DNA of 64,000 nt, taken from positions 1,962,001 to 2,026,000 of the forward strand of contig OX465281.1 of assembly GCA_949987705.1 (NCBI GenBank). Direction: 5' to 3'. Origin of the DNA: Thereva unica. Lineage: Eukaryota > Arthropoda > Insecta > Diptera > Therevidae. The translations under genes were made by a program, and so were the position numbers. The notes under the pieces are model-generated. The model was not told the origin of the DNA. It saw nothing but the letters and a program-made list of their open reading frames with translations, and made no database searches. This document shows, piece by piece, positions 44,025 through 55,437 of the stretch (positions within the stretch are counted from its first letter, which is position 1; each line of letters starts with the position of its first letter).

Positions 44025-44130
44025 CTGTCGAAGTTCAACTAATCTCACACAGGTGGCGCTCACGTCCAAAGCTCACCGGTTCTTGTCCCGAATAAAGCTC
44101 ACACCCGAGCCCACAACCGTTCGTATCCTC
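44025..44130 (+). repeat. Dispersed repeat E, copy 3, with CTCF-like core
   Basis: GTCGAAGTTCAACTAATCTC, ACACAGGTGGCGCTCACG, AGCTCACCGGTTCTTGTCCC, ATAAAGCTCACACCCGAGCC matches 27046-27170 in order. The CAGGTGGCGC core is at 44050-44059. Confidence 0.65.
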
Positions 44131-44139
44131 ATTGCTATA

Positions 44140-47055
44140 CTACTGTCCTGCTCAAAAAATATTGCGGCCACTTACTTGGTGAATTATTCTACACCCCTAT
44201 TCCTCATATTTGTAATCCAGGCTGCTTGGGTAGGTTCAGCTGTCTGCCTAATGGCTTGTCGCTTGGTTTTGACGGTTTAAGCTATTGCGAGGAACTCACA
44301 GAGAACATGAATGGCAGACTTGCATATTCTGCAGGTGGGGTCCTCGGGCATTTCTTTCCTCCATAAGGAGTGCTTCAGAGCACTTGACATTGAGCCAACA
44401 AGTTATCCGCCATCTAGACAACAATTGTACCAGCAAGTGTCTTGACATCCTTGCTACTGCGCCCAACAATTCTTTAGCTCCATTAGAAGACTACAAAGGA
44501 CGGTTTCCAGTTGCGATCTTCACGGGCAGGCAATACGATTTCAACACTTTAGCTCTCGGAATATCTTCCATAACGTTAGCAACGTTGTAGCGAATGTATG
44601 TACATCCAACCAATTCTTTTCCATCTCTACAAACCTATTATTTAGAGGACATTCGATGCCTGTTATTTATGATCTCTTTTCTCGCTGTTGCGACACTCGA
44701 CAACCTAAAGACCATCTACCGACACGTAATCACGCTATTCCATAGTTTCTGGCGTTCCTCGGCGAACCATTGTAGTCCTTACTAGCCTAATGCAAGAGTA
44801 TGATTTTGGACCACAAAACTTCGATCGATCTCTACTTTGCCAAATTGTCAGTCTTAATCTGTTTTGCGCACCCAGCTTTCAAAATAGACTCCATCTAGGA
44901 TATTTTTCGCCAGAATAGCCTTATCATTCCGTATTTGATAGAAATAGCTTCCCAGACAAGAAATACTGAAAATTCCTGGCTTGCAGAGCTACTGGACTAG
45001 AAATAATTGTTCTATACTCAAGTGGATGCAGCTTGGCTGATAGCATACTAAAATTGGAATCTAAGACACCCCCGAAAAAACATTAACAAACAAAATCATT
45101 GTTCGTCCAAAGAAACAAGCTTTCCAACAACAACAACAACACACTCTCTTCTTTCTTCATTCATAATTAAATAAACACCGAAAAATATTTCATTAACACT
45201 TCCCCACTCCCCCCTCTTTAAATTTAGCATCACTTTCGCGCATCTGTCTCTCTTTCCGTTCAGCGCAGCTCCAGCCAAATTTATTGCGATCATCGACCAA
45301 ATTGATTACATAAAAAGCTGTGAAAAGCGCTGCTGTGCTGTGTTTAATGAAAAAACCATCAAAGGAATCACCGAGGAATTTGGTCTAAAAATACCGGCAA
45401 AGAACAAACATTCGCAAAACGCCTACACACGCACTGAGCGTTCTGCTCGCCTAAGAAAGTCTGTCAATCATGCATGGAAGAAAGTTGGCACTCGTCCGGC
45501 CGCCGCCCATTCTTTGAGTCACAAAACGATCGAGAGTTCAACGTCGCAGTAAAGATCGCCAATAGTTTGGGCCGACACCGAAAGCATGTCAATGTCAGTT
45601 CGGCAGTATTACTTTCGATTCGGCCATTTGGTGGGAACGGCAAGATCGGCGCGGAAACCGTGCCGGATCGTGTCAGAAACGCTCTGATCTTGATCGATGG
45701 AGGATCGAACAATGCGCGCTAAGCCGATTGAATTGAATTCAGATGTTGACGCCTTGTAGACGTACCCAAGTTGGTTATCCGAGTCGATAGACAGTTCGTC
45801 AACAAAGGCGTAGTCCTTGTAAGTCTTGCTTGCAGCGCAGAAGCCTTGTTTGAGATGTCTGGCTGCTGGCCCTGAGCTGGAGTCTGGATGCGGCTCCTCC
45901 CTCAGGAATGCTATCTCGAAAAAAAACACACGCTACCTAAACACGAACCGGCGTCTGCCTACTGGAGTTGAATCCCCCACCGGCGGCAGATATCCAAAAA
46001 TAAACAGGCAGTGATTTTTCGTCGAGTTGGAGCGCGGGCGACGCTGCCGCCTATGTTTTGTTGCCATTCTGGGTAAAAATATAGCTTGGATAACAGTAGG
46101 TCATCCCTCTGGAAACGGGATAAAAACGAACGAACGAAGGAATTAGTTCCGGTCTAAATTTAGAAGACTTGGGGCGACACAAAAAAGACGTGTGTGTTTT
46201 GTGTACCAACAGCCGATCGGGGGTTGTGTCGCAGGCGGAAATCGGAAGTTTTAAACCGAAAAAGAATTATGGAATTTGGGTTGTCTATTTTTGTGGGATC
46301 CCGTTTGATGCAGATTAGCGCGCCTCCCTCTGGCACAAATATTCCTCGGAAACTTCCCACCTGCCTGCGTTCATCTTGATAACCATTTCGGAGCGACTTC
46401 TCTGTTCGCTATTTATTTCAGTCAAAACGTGGTGTTGTTATTATTTATTTCTACTCCCGATTCCTGGTAGACACTGGGTGCACGAGGGGAAGATCCGGGT
46501 TATTTTTCACAAGCAGCCTCCTTCCACAGGAATCGACTCGTACACTTTAAGATCTTTCGTTTTTTTTTTTTCATTGAAACAACTCGAAAAGAAATAAACC
46601 ACCATTGAGACGCGCCTCAGCAGCACAAATCCCACCACCACCAACTAGAATTATTTTAAAATTACTAACCTCGCGAAAAATAGATTCGGCGGTGGTAGAG
46701 CTCCAAGAGTTTTAAGACTGATGAATTGCGATTGCCAGACAGTTTGTCGAGGTCGATTTATCCGAATTATTTATCACTGAAACAAGTAATCCGCCCCATG
46801 TTCAACAGGCCCTGATATAAATCAAATGTCGCGCAAATACTCGGGTCTAGCATAGAAATTTCATGAAAAAATCCTGAAAAAAATAATAATATTTACGGAC
46901 CAGAAAACATGGCTGATTAGTATGTGCAGAAATATTTTGTTTACGGATTTTATCATGAAATGAGCGAAGAAAAAATTTTATCAAAGAATGTAATTGGTCG
47001 GAATTTTGTGAGCTATATGTGGGGGATTAGTTGTACGAAATGTGTCTTCAAGTAG
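44140..47055. other. Intron stretch without recognised genes
   Basis: Overlapping chance frames occur at 45464-45722 on both strands. A CAA run lies at 45127-45141, and T- or A-runs near 46558. Nothing resembles a coding family or an RNA gene. Confidence 0.3.
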
Positions 47056-47065
47056 AAGCTTAGCC

Positions 47066-47463
47066 GGACTTACACGAGGCAGTACATTTGTCCCTTACAC
47101 GATGGTAAATTGTACTGAGGCCGCTATTTTGAAGTATCCCAGCTCAAAAATAATGTTCTACTGGTATATTAGAGTGTATCGAGATAAATGAGGCGAGATA
47201 TGATTGTAAATTACTTCTTTTGCAGCAGTAAATAACCCATTTTGTAATGAGGTGGTACAATAAAAATATACCTTTTGGAGGCAAAGGTTTCTTACTTGCT
47301 CTGAGGCTCTTCAGTACTATTTTTTTCTTTCTCTCTTTAATGTGCTTGTTTTTTGTCATTTTGGCACTACAATAACAAGCCCCCTCATTTGAGGTATGAC
47401 ATTGTACTGGCTCAAAAGGAGGCACCTCTTACAAACTCATTTCGTAATCGTGTCCTACCCAGT
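47066..47463. repeat. About 400-bp non-coding repeat family C, copy 2
   Basis: It aligns with 6616-7020: ACTTACACGAGGCAGTACAT, TGTCCCTTACACGATGGTAA, AATGAGGCGAGATATGATTG, CTCATTTGAGGTATGACATT, TACTGGCTCAAAAGGAGG, CTTACAAACTCATTTCGTAA. Both copies have the same orientation and similar length. Confidence 0.6.
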
Positions 47464-47469
47464 ATTAGT

Positions 47470-49150
47470 CCTTGCGGCATTTGTCCCAAAGAAAACATGG
47501 TCACAGCAATTAATATAATCAATTTTCTCAACCAAAAAAAGCAACCCAATCAGATAAACCCAAAGAAAAGAACTGCTGGTGCCTGGTTGTAGTGCAAAAG
47601 TTCGTCTCCTTCCCAGAAAAGCAAAGGAAATGGTCGTGTCGCAACTTTTACTAAACGAAGAAAAAAAGCGAAGACGAAACGACCAAAAACAGAAACTTTT
47701 ATCAAACTTTCATGAATATGCAGAAATCTTGACCAACCCATGCTGGCCGCCGCTCGGAGTATAGAGGAGTTTGGGACCTGTTTCCGCGTGTTAGCTTTCT
47801 GGCAATATAAGCAGGTTTTTTTGCTTTTCATCTCTTTTTCTTGAAATTTTCTTCACGGTTCGTTCAATGTCCGTGTAACCCCAGGTGATTAATCACCTTA
47901 GCCAGAGTGTGTAGCACAGCGCTCATGTCACTCGGTACCCGTCCCCAGACACAAAGGACACTCGCTTTTTGGCTAATTAAAATATGTTTGCTGCTGCTGC
48001 TGCTTATGATGCGGCGGCTTACGGCGCGCGGATATCTCGGATCCGAATCTTTAATGAATATTCATTCGCCGGAGATCAATACACCTCTCTGCCCACTCTC
48101 CATACAAATTTAAATTTTCGCCCGAAGCTCTCTGCCAGCGCGCGATGAGGTCATCCGGCGCTGCGGCGGAGAATCGATATTTTCGGTCGTTTATTAGTTG
48201 CCAAAACGAAAATATTTGGGAAAGGACTTGGCCATTCCGGCGGAGCCCCAAATGAAACCCGCTCTTTACGAGGCCGCTGCAGTGAGTGCAACAGGCGCGA
48301 ATGGGGCCTCGAGTTGCATAATGCACTCTGACCATTTGCTGGCCGGTGGTGCACTCAGATGATAAGAATGCCGTTATTTATAGTTTTTCAGAACGCACAG
48401 GATCGAAGGCACTGAAATTAGTATAATTGCAGCAAGGCACTCTCGAAGATCGATAAGCCAGCGGTAGGCCGGATCAACTCTTTGCCTTCAGTTCAGATAT
48501 CAGTCGGGCGTCCAATTTGTCGTATGCTGTTATTCTCCTTGGTCTTGCCGAATGACGAGGAGGGGGTTGATTTCACCATTTATAGGTGCATTAATTCCAG
48601 TTAACCGCAATGCACATTCTGAAAGAGATTCGAGGAAGCAAATCTGCAGTAAAGGATGATATATGTAGATGCAGGATCGGCTTTAGGTATTTTGGCGCCC
48701 CGAGCGAAATGTTTCTATGCGCCTTTAACTTTCTGGAGATATTTGATCTGGGGAAAATCCTATGGTACCTATGATATTCTGCCCTAAACAAAAGCTGATG
48801 CACGTGCAAGCTTGTATCTGCAATCGAGGCAATCAGTCCGTCGTTCAGTCCTGTCATAAAAATGCAAAGTTCCGATGAAGTTCCGTTTATTTGCAGAGCC
48901 AATAGTTGACGTTTTCAGATTATTAGCAAAGGCAAGTACAATGGCCCCAATGGTTCACGTAGCCCCTATTCTACTTGTGAGATTGAGTGAGTGCAGACCC
49001 TCTATAGTTCTATTTTTTCTTTAAGCCCAAAAGAAGAAAACCGAAAACAGTAGAGGGCCCTATAACCCTCTCACTCCAACTCACCAGTAAGATTAGAGGA
49101 CTCTGGAACTTCCTGCGAGGCTCGTGTGGCTCCCCAGAGCTGCCAATGCT
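47470..49150. other. Intron stretch without recognised genes; possible regulatory block
   Basis: The interval 47985-48360 has (TGC)n, a CG-rich part and ATGAATATTCATTCGCCGG, with no known repeat. It is a candidate enhancer by texture only. The minus-strand frame at 48591-48902 is unrecognised. Confidence 0.3.
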
Positions 49151-49189
49151 AAGCACTGATTTACTCCTAGAACTTGGAGGCAATATGGA

Positions 49190-50175
49190 TATCTTCTTCT
49201 TCTTTAACGGCTCTACAACCGAGATCCTGGCCTGGTTCTCTCCACCGGTCCCGATTCTGAGCCGATGTCATCCAGTTTGGCGTCCCTAAGGTCTGAGCGT
49301 CCCGGTCCACGCCATCCTTCCAGCGAAGGTTGGGCCTCCCTCGCTGCCGCACCCCATAGGTGTTACCGCAGAGAACTTTCCGAGCAGGCTCATCTTCACT
49401 CATACAAGCTAGATGCCCTGCCCATCGGAGCCTACCGAGCTTTATTTTCGTCACAACATCTGTGTCGCGATATCGCTCGTAGATCTCGTCATTGTAAAGT
49501 CTCCGGAATCGTCCTTCCTCACATACGGGGCCAATAATCCTCCGAAGTATTTTCCTCTCAAACACGCCCAAGAGGTTTGAATGCTTTTTACTAAGCACCC
49601 ACGTTTCAGATGCATGTGTGAGAACCGGTAAGACCATCGTCTTATATAGTAAAAGTTTAGACGTTATGGTTAGATACTTGGATTTGAAGAGCCTTGACAG
49701 ACTATAGTAGGCTTTGTTGGCTTTTAGCAGTCCTGCGCGTATTTCTGGTTCCATGCTATTGTCGGCTGCTACTATTGACCCAAGGTAGGTAAATGATTTT
49801 ACCACGTCAAACTTGTGTTCCTCTACCTTGATTGTGGGACCAATGTTAGGTGTTCTTGTAGACGAGGCCACCATGTACTTTGTTTTGCTTTCGTTAATGT
49901 GCAGTCCTGCCGCTTGCTCAATTTAAGTGAAAGCTTCTTGTACAGCTGTTGTTGTTCTGCTCAATGTCGTCTGCGTAACCCAGTAATTGGGTGGACTTGT
50001 GGAGGATTGTACCCCTTGATGTCACGCCCGAAACTCGGATCACTTTCTCCAACGCCAGGTTGAAAAGGAGGCAGGCCAGACCGTCCCCTTGTCGGAGTCC
50101 ATTATAGATGTTGATTGGTCTGGATAGTGTTCCGGATACCTTTACTTGGCTTGACACATTGGTCATGGTCAATGG
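49190..50175 (-). pseudogene. RTE-like non-LTR retrotransposon, 5'-truncated
   Basis: On the minus strand, 50172-49960 gives YNGLRQGDGLACLLFNLALE and LLGYADDIE, the (G)LRQGD and YADD motifs of the reverse transcriptase. A frameshift follows. From about 49920 the frame GLHINESKTKYM, FTYLGSIVAADNSMEPEIRA, NKAYYSLSRLF, LYKTMVLPVLTHASETWVLS, NLLGVFERKILRRIIGPVCE, LGRLRWAGHLACM, RQRGRPNLRWKDGVDRDAQT runs open to 49167. The element ends in a GAAGAAGAAG tail at about 49190-49205. Only the last two thirds of the polymerase and the C-terminal part remain. An alternative placement in another clade with the same ETW..RWAGH tail is possible. Confidence 0.8.
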
Positions 50176-50279
50176 GTATCTACACTAGAAATATTCGATA
50201 CTTTCGATTCACTCGATGTTTACAATACGATACATCGAATCGATCTAATATCTTGAAACCCCGAGTAAAAATAAAAGAA

Positions 50280-50481
50280 GGCCTTACAACGGGCGAACAA
50301 CGGCCTTGATTGCACCATAGTCCTCGGCCATGTGCCGGACATTAGAAGGTTGTTTGTCGGACTGTGCGATCGCCTTGCAATTCCATTAACGGGCTGCTCC
50401 CGTGAAAAATGGTTAAAAAGTTCACGGCCATCATATGCCCATTAAAAATTCAAACGGCTGGTGTTCTCCCGTTGTAAGGCC
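50280..50481. mobile_element. About 200-bp inverted-repeat element, ends GGCCTTACAACGGG
   Basis: GGCCTTACAACGGGCGAACA at 50280-50299 is inverted at 50463-50481 (TGTTCTCCCGTTGTAAGGCC) with one difference. The interior has shorter inverted pieces (TAACGGGCTGCTCCCGT). The flanking AT-rich sequence on both sides contains CGATACA-type words, so the insertion may sit inside an older repeat. Confidence 0.78.
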
Positions 50482-50489
50482 GTCGGGCA

Positions 50490-52125
50490 GGAAGCTATTT
50501 ATTTATTTCGATACACGATGTATTTTCGTAAGAGAATCGAGAAACTATGAAAATTGTATTTGGTTATGTGATTGTTACACAATTTTTGAAGGAGTTTTTA
50601 AAATCTCCTTCTTATATTCGCTCTTGGTCTCACCCAGCACGGCTTCAGACATTGTATTTTCTCGGAACCGAGCTCTAGAAGGGTTACCTGTGTTGGATTG
50701 TTATAATTATACCACACAATGAGTCAGCGCCATTTTATAACTTAGCGAAGTTAACTGGTTATCAGCTCTTCATATGGTGCATCACTAATGTATCTAAATC
50801 ATCTTGTTTTTTTTAAATATTATGCATATGTACAAACATTGCACATAGAGCCTAGATTCGATTCCATACAAGTGCTGGTCTACACATAAACTGAGCGCAA
50901 TTAGTTCCACCAAGAGTTGTCAGTTGCGGTAACTACGGGCGTGCATACTGGAGTATCGTTTTCCGGAATCTAATTTGAACTATTTTTTCCACAATCACAA
51001 AAAGAGGAGTTGAGAGCTCTCTGCCCCTCTCGCAATTACTTTAGTGCGGCGAAGAAAAGCTTCGGCTCAAGGACAATTGTGTGGTGTCCGGTTATTTATC
51101 GTGACTAGCAGCAACAACAACAACAACAACAGCCGATTGAAGCTCTAGCCTCTTCCTGTGCCTCTTCGCTAAACCACGATGCGGCGCACGCAAAAAGCGC
51201 TTTAAATTAAAATTTATGACTGGCCAACAGCGCACTAACGAACTAATTAATAATTAACAATCGGCTGTCCGCTGCAGCTCCGCCCGGCTGTAATTAAAAG
51301 CGCGCTTCATTCGCCCCGTGGGAATTCCGAACTCCTGCATCCTCCTCCTGCTGTATCGCGCTCCGTCTGGTGGCTCCTTGAGGAGTTAGCGAATGAAGTC
51401 GCCGAAAAATATGTGATGAAATATTTAACGATGCCACTTCTTCCCCGGGAGCTCCTTAAGAGCCTTTCCCAATTCCCTTTATCTCTCAAAGTGCATACTA
51501 ACTACTTTCGACTTGATTTTGTACCCCGGGGAGGGGGGTGGGTCGACTTTTAATTGTAACTTTATAGGTGTGTGTGCATGAATCCAACTTTCGGATTAAA
51601 CCACACAAAAATCTTCAGTTCTGCATCTCTCAGTCGCAGCTCTGCACTCGGCAGCGCGGTTTTATTGCATTTTTTGCCGGCTTTTGAGAGTTTTAATGAG
51701 ATTTAACCCTTCTGTGATGTAATCTGCTCATAAAACGTAATAATTTCCGGTCACTGGGTCTGAATTGGACAAGGCGAGGCCCGGGCAAAAACGCCGGGAA
51801 ATAAAAATGTTCGGTGAAAATTGCTTTCTGTGCGGAGAACTTCTTAATTAGGACATTAACATCGCGGGAAGGATTTTTTGTTAATTTATTCGCTGTAAAC
51901 ATGGCATTTGCGGGGAATTAAAGAGATTCGCTTGGGCATAGATTATCTTATTTTGGGTGATTATTGCGATGATTTATGGTATTAAGTGGAGAGAAGCTTC
52001 AATAAATCACAAAAATACTGCTTGGGAAGGTTTCAGCACATTTGGTTACTCCAGTCGACAAATTCATCGCTCTTGAACTGATTGAATAACAAACGTAATT
52101 TACTATGAATAAAGGATCTGGATAG
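50490..52125. other. Intron stretch without recognised genes; possible regulatory block
   Basis: Contains a (CAA)n run at 51111-51131. The interval 51170-51900 carries homeodomain-type words (CTAATTAATAATTAA, GTAATTAAAAGCGCGC), TTTATGACTGGCC, and GC-rich spacers, with no repeats recognised. Of all stretches here this one looks most like conserved non-coding DNA. Confidence 0.35.
51111..51131. repeat. (CAA)n microsatellite
   Basis: Seven CAA units in non-coding DNA, at the left edge of the repeat-poor block 51170-51900. Confidence 0.85.
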
Positions 52126-52135
52126 AAAGAAGGAA

Positions 52136-52185
52136 TTCGCCCGGACTACACCACCCGAGAGGTCGATGGTTCGATTTCCAAACAA
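52136..52185 (+). repeat. tRNA-like fragment
   Basis: CCGGACTACACCACCCGAGA, GGTCGATGGTTCGATTTCC resembles the anticodon-arm to T-arm half of a tRNA, with a near-consensus B box at 52168-52178. No acceptor stem is present. It may be a SINE scrap related to 25935-26035. Confidence 0.35.
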
Positions 52186-52256
52186 AGTTAGGAATGACAG
52201 TTTTTCACAATTTCCTTCTCTTGGATGTTATAGGAGTTCAGAAATACTGATTGCGT

Positions 52257-53058
52257 GTGATCATGATGTGCGCCGACGGTAGCGCCGCCTTCGCCGACAC
52301 GGATGCCGAAGCAACGGATACCTTGTGCGACATATCCCGCATCGCCCAGTCATACTGGTTAAAAATCGATGCAGAAAAGACCAAAGTGCTACTACGGACG
52401 GATCGATGGAACCCAAATCGAACAGTTTCCAATGTTCAAATAACAAAGTAGCCTCGACGGCCGACGTTCACGGCGGCATCGGCCAGGCAGCAACAGCTTT
52501 CGTCTCGCTCAAGTGGTGCATATGGAAACGAACAAATACTACCATCAAAACGCAGTTATGCCTTTACCGAACGTTGATCCTTCTTTATGTCCGGAAATGT
52601 GGACACTGCTCAAACCGGACGTCAACAAGCTTAAGGATTTCAAATGCGATGCTTGAGGCAGACTCTCGGTGCCTCACTCCACGACCGGCTTCGAAACGAG
52701 AAAGTTAGACAAAGATGCGATCAGCAGATACTGATCGAAGAAGAAATACAAAAACGTAGCTTGGACATGTTTGCCGAATGGAAGATCGTAAACTCCGTAA
52801 ACTCCTTTGGCAAACCGGCCCGAAAACTGCAGTATTCAGCGATCGGCACCGAAGAAAACCTGGCTAAAGAATATCGACGACGACCCAAAGGATCAACGGT
52901 TATCAGTTACCGAGGCTCGAGACGTCGCCAAAAATCGGCAAGATGGGAACGAATCGTGAATAGAGTTCGAGACCCAGCGGCACCGAAAGCAGCGTATCCG
53001 TTCCGGTGACGTCCCGCTCGGACCGCCAGTTAACGTATCAAAGAAGAAGAAGAAAACA
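52257..53058 (+). pseudogene. Non-LTR retrotransposon C-terminal RT fragment (degenerate)
   Basis: The plus strand starts at the catalytic-motif region (CADG in place of YADD), then DISRIAQSYWLKIDAEKTKV. After a frameshift comes GGIGQAATAFVSLK, LYRTLILLYVRKCGH, and after another MRCLRQTLGASLHDRLRNEK, VRQRCDQQILIEEEIQKRSL. It ends at a GAAGAAGAAG tail (53042-53053). At least two frameshifts and a damaged active site make it dead. The tail type is shared with the element at 49190-50175. Confidence 0.7.
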
Positions 53059-53124
53059 AACTCTCATGCTGTTCAACTCGACGCTAAAATGGATTATAAT
53101 AATAATCCGGGAGCCAGTGACGGA

Positions 53125-53640
53125 TTTTTGTCAGTCATTTCATTTCGGCTGGAGCGCTCAATTCCGGTGTACTATAAAGCATCGTGAACGTCAGCTGGGG
53201 CACCTTGGGTGGGTTGGACAACTGCAGCCCACAATCACATACAAGAAAACAATGGTTTCAGTGATTTCATTCCGACTGAAAATTTGTCACATAACAGTAG
53301 ACATGATACAAAAATGAATAAAAGATGTCAGCTGACTGTAACTTAGCGGAATACACGTCAGCTGCACATACAAACATGATAAAAAAATTATTTTTAGTAA
53401 TTTCATTTCGGTCGAAAATCGATCGGATGAGAGTTGACTTATTACTTTGATTAAAAAAAAACGTCAGCCGGCTGTACAACGAGGGAAATCCCGTCAGCTG
53501 ACGCAGCTAGAACTCTGGGATAGAAATTAGGTATGAGCACAATTGTACTAATGAAATACATCAGCTGACGAACTTTCCCCCGCCATTTAGCCAGCTGACA
53601 GTGTTTTTTATTTAAAGAATCATATAAATTTTTATCTGAC
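53125..53640. repeat. Tandem-like repeats of about 130 bases with CAGCTG palindromes
   Basis: The segment TTTCATTTCGGCTGGAGCG at 53137 recurs as TTTCATTCCGACTGAAAAT at 53265 and TTTCATTTCGGTCGAAAAT at 53403, giving a period of about 128-138. Each unit carries GTCAGCTG-type palindromes (also at 53326, 53361, 53490, 53562, 53592). The first unit is inverted at 55633-55695 on the other side of the retroelement, so this is the left half of a split inverted-repeat element. Confidence 0.55.
53156..53213 (+). repeat. Left arm of a 2.5-kb-spaced inverted repeat
   Basis: GCTCAATTCCGGTGTACTAT, AAGCATCGTGAACGTCAGCT, GGGGCACCTTGGGTGGGT is the reverse complement of 55633-55695 with few changes. The arms enclose the CAGCTG repeats and the poly(A)-tailed retroelement. 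Confidence 0.8.
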
Positions 53641-53660
53641 GAATTCTCAAAAGGAAAAAA

Positions 53661-54690
53661 ATGCCTCCTGCCTTTTTGCAGTGCTTCGCAAAACAGATCT
53701 TATTTCCTCTCCACATTATCTTCAATAAATCATTATCATTAGGGCACTTTCCCACGATGTGGAAAAAATCTTTCCTCACGCCGATACATAAAGCAGGCGA
53801 TAAGCACTCGGTGGGCAACTATAGGGGCATTGCTATCTTGTCATCCATTCCCAAACTTTTCGAAAAACTTGTCTATGACAAAATTGCCCCACTTATTGAC
53901 CCATTGCTAAACGAACAACAGCATGGTTTCAGAAAAGGGCGTTCGACGACCTCAAATCTTATGGTCTTAGCTTCTGATCTGCTGCGTGGCATGGAAAACG
54001 GGTATCAAATGGACGCTGTTTATACTGACTTCAGCAAGGCCTTTGATCGAGTAGACCATGACACCTTAATGGCAAAGCTTGTAAGAGCCGGTATATCAGG
54101 CACTACCCTGGAATGGATAAAATCTTATCTAAATGAAAGAACTCAGGTTGTTAGATTTCAAGGGTTTTTTTCTAATGAAATTGCAGTAACTTCCGGGGTT
54201 CCCCAGGGTAGTCATCTAGGCCCTCTTCTTTTCAATATCTTCATCACCGATTTATCTGAAAAGTTAATAGATATTCCACATCTCTTTTATGCAGACGACC
54301 TGAAAATATATAGCGCCGTTAAATCCCAAAGTGACGTAGTCTTTTTCCAGTCGAAACTTGATGCATTACATGACTGGTGCACAGCTAATAAATTGCATCT
54401 TAACACCAGCAAATGTCATGCAATAACCTTCTCACGCAAAAAAGACACGCAGCTACACTCCTATCATCTCAACGGCAAAACTTTGAACCATGTTGATCAT
54501 ATTGTGGATTTAGGTGTTGTCCTTGACAACAAACTAAATTTCAATCTGCAATATGATAATATCACGGCCAGAGCCAATAAACTTCTAGGCTTTGTAAAGA
54601 GAAGGGCTAAAGAATTCGTCAATGTATGGGTCACAAAGACACTTTTCTGTTCTGTAGTCCGCCCAATCCTGGAATACGCTTGCACTATTT
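53661..54690 (+). pseudogene. Reverse transcriptase, first part (jockey/I-type non-LTR)
   Basis: Residues 1-60: PPAFLQCFA, LHIIFNKSLSLGHFPTMWKK, TPIHKAGDKHSVGNYRGIAI. Then HGFRKGRSTTSNL (88-100), TDFSKAFDRVDHD (122-134) with the first catalytic Asp, GVPQGSHLGPLLFNIFITDL (179-198) and FYADDLKIY (209-217). Further on come LHDWCTANKLHLNTSKCHAI and LGVVLDNKLNFNLQYDNI. The frame is intact for about 343 codons up to SVVRPILEYACTI, where the foreign sequence begins. All catalytic residues are present but the protein lacks its N-terminal part and is interrupted. Confidence 0.88.
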
Positions 54691-54975
54691 CTTTCTTTGT
54701 CTTTGTGCCCCTTTAATCCCTCATGGGACATAGGGCGGAAACAGTTGCCCTCCAGCGGACTCTGTTTTGCGCGACAGCTCTCAGCTCTGACCAGGATCTC
54801 CCAGTTGTTGCGGCCTCTGCTAGTAGGGTCCTCCTCCACGTTGTTCTAGGTCTTCCAACTCGACGGGATCCTTGCGGGTTCCAGTCAAGGGCCTGTTTGG
54901 CTAGGTTTTCGTTATCGCGTCGCAAGGTGTGGCCAACCCAATTCCATTTCCTTCGCCTGATTTGGTCGTCTATCC
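54690..54975 (-). mobile_element. Nested insertion: 3' end of non-LTR family B
   Basis: On the minus strand it encodes NQRIRWKWNWVGHTLRRDNE-like sequence, NLAKQALDWNPQGSRRVGRP, RTTWRRTLLAEAATTGRSWS and RVRWRATVSALCP, then a short 3' UTR and an A-rich end (CACAAAGACAAAGAAAGAAA) at 54690. GCACTAT occurs just before (54681-54687) and just after (54982-54988) the insertion, a likely 7-base target duplication. Relatives lie at 2995-3055 and 26712-26780. Confidence 0.82.
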
Positions 54976-54984
54976 TTTCTTGGC

Positions 54985-55437
54985 CGGCACTATATTTGGG
55001 ACCCTATATTTCAAGTTCACAGCAACAGGATTGAATCAATTCAAAGGAAATTCCTTCTATTTGCGCTGAGGCATCTACATGATCCGCATGATTATCATAG
55101 CCTTCCACCCTACACGGAGAGGTTAAAGGTGTTAGAACTCATGCCTCTGTCATGCAGGAGAAAGCTGCTCACGTCATGCCTCACCCTTGACGTTCTAAAT
55201 GGCAATATTAAAGTGCAGTGTCTGTCGGATATGATCAAATTTAATGATGATGTTCGACAAACAAGACATACAAAACTGCTTAAGGAATATCCGCATCATA
55301 CGGAGTATGCTAGGAACGAGCCTGTCAACAGATGCTGTATGGTTTTTAATTCCTATGGATCATGTTTCTCTCCCTCCATAAACAAACATTCTTACAAAAA
55401 AAAACTTAGATCCCTACTAACAGCACAACTCAATTAG
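54985..55437 (+). pseudogene. Reverse transcriptase, C-terminal part after the nested insertion
   Basis: From about 54997 the plus strand gives WDPIFQVHSNRIESIQRKFL, LFALRHL, HSLPPYTERLKVLELMPLSC, RRKLLTSCLTLDVLNGNI, and near the end NRCCMVFN and KKKLRSLLTAQLN, stop. This is the expected continuation of the VVRPILEYA segment at 54660 in jockey/I-type proteins. It is displaced by one or two bases relative to the first part. Confidence 0.8.

Noticed and set aside
43811..44038. Collagen-like Gly-X-Y frame on the minus strand
   Set aside because: It results from a 9-base minisatellite; the periodicity is in the DNA, and neither flank is collagen-like.
54713..54925. Independent small gene on the minus strand
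   Set aside because: The frame is the C-terminal tail of a non-LTR reverse transcriptase and belongs to the nested insertion.
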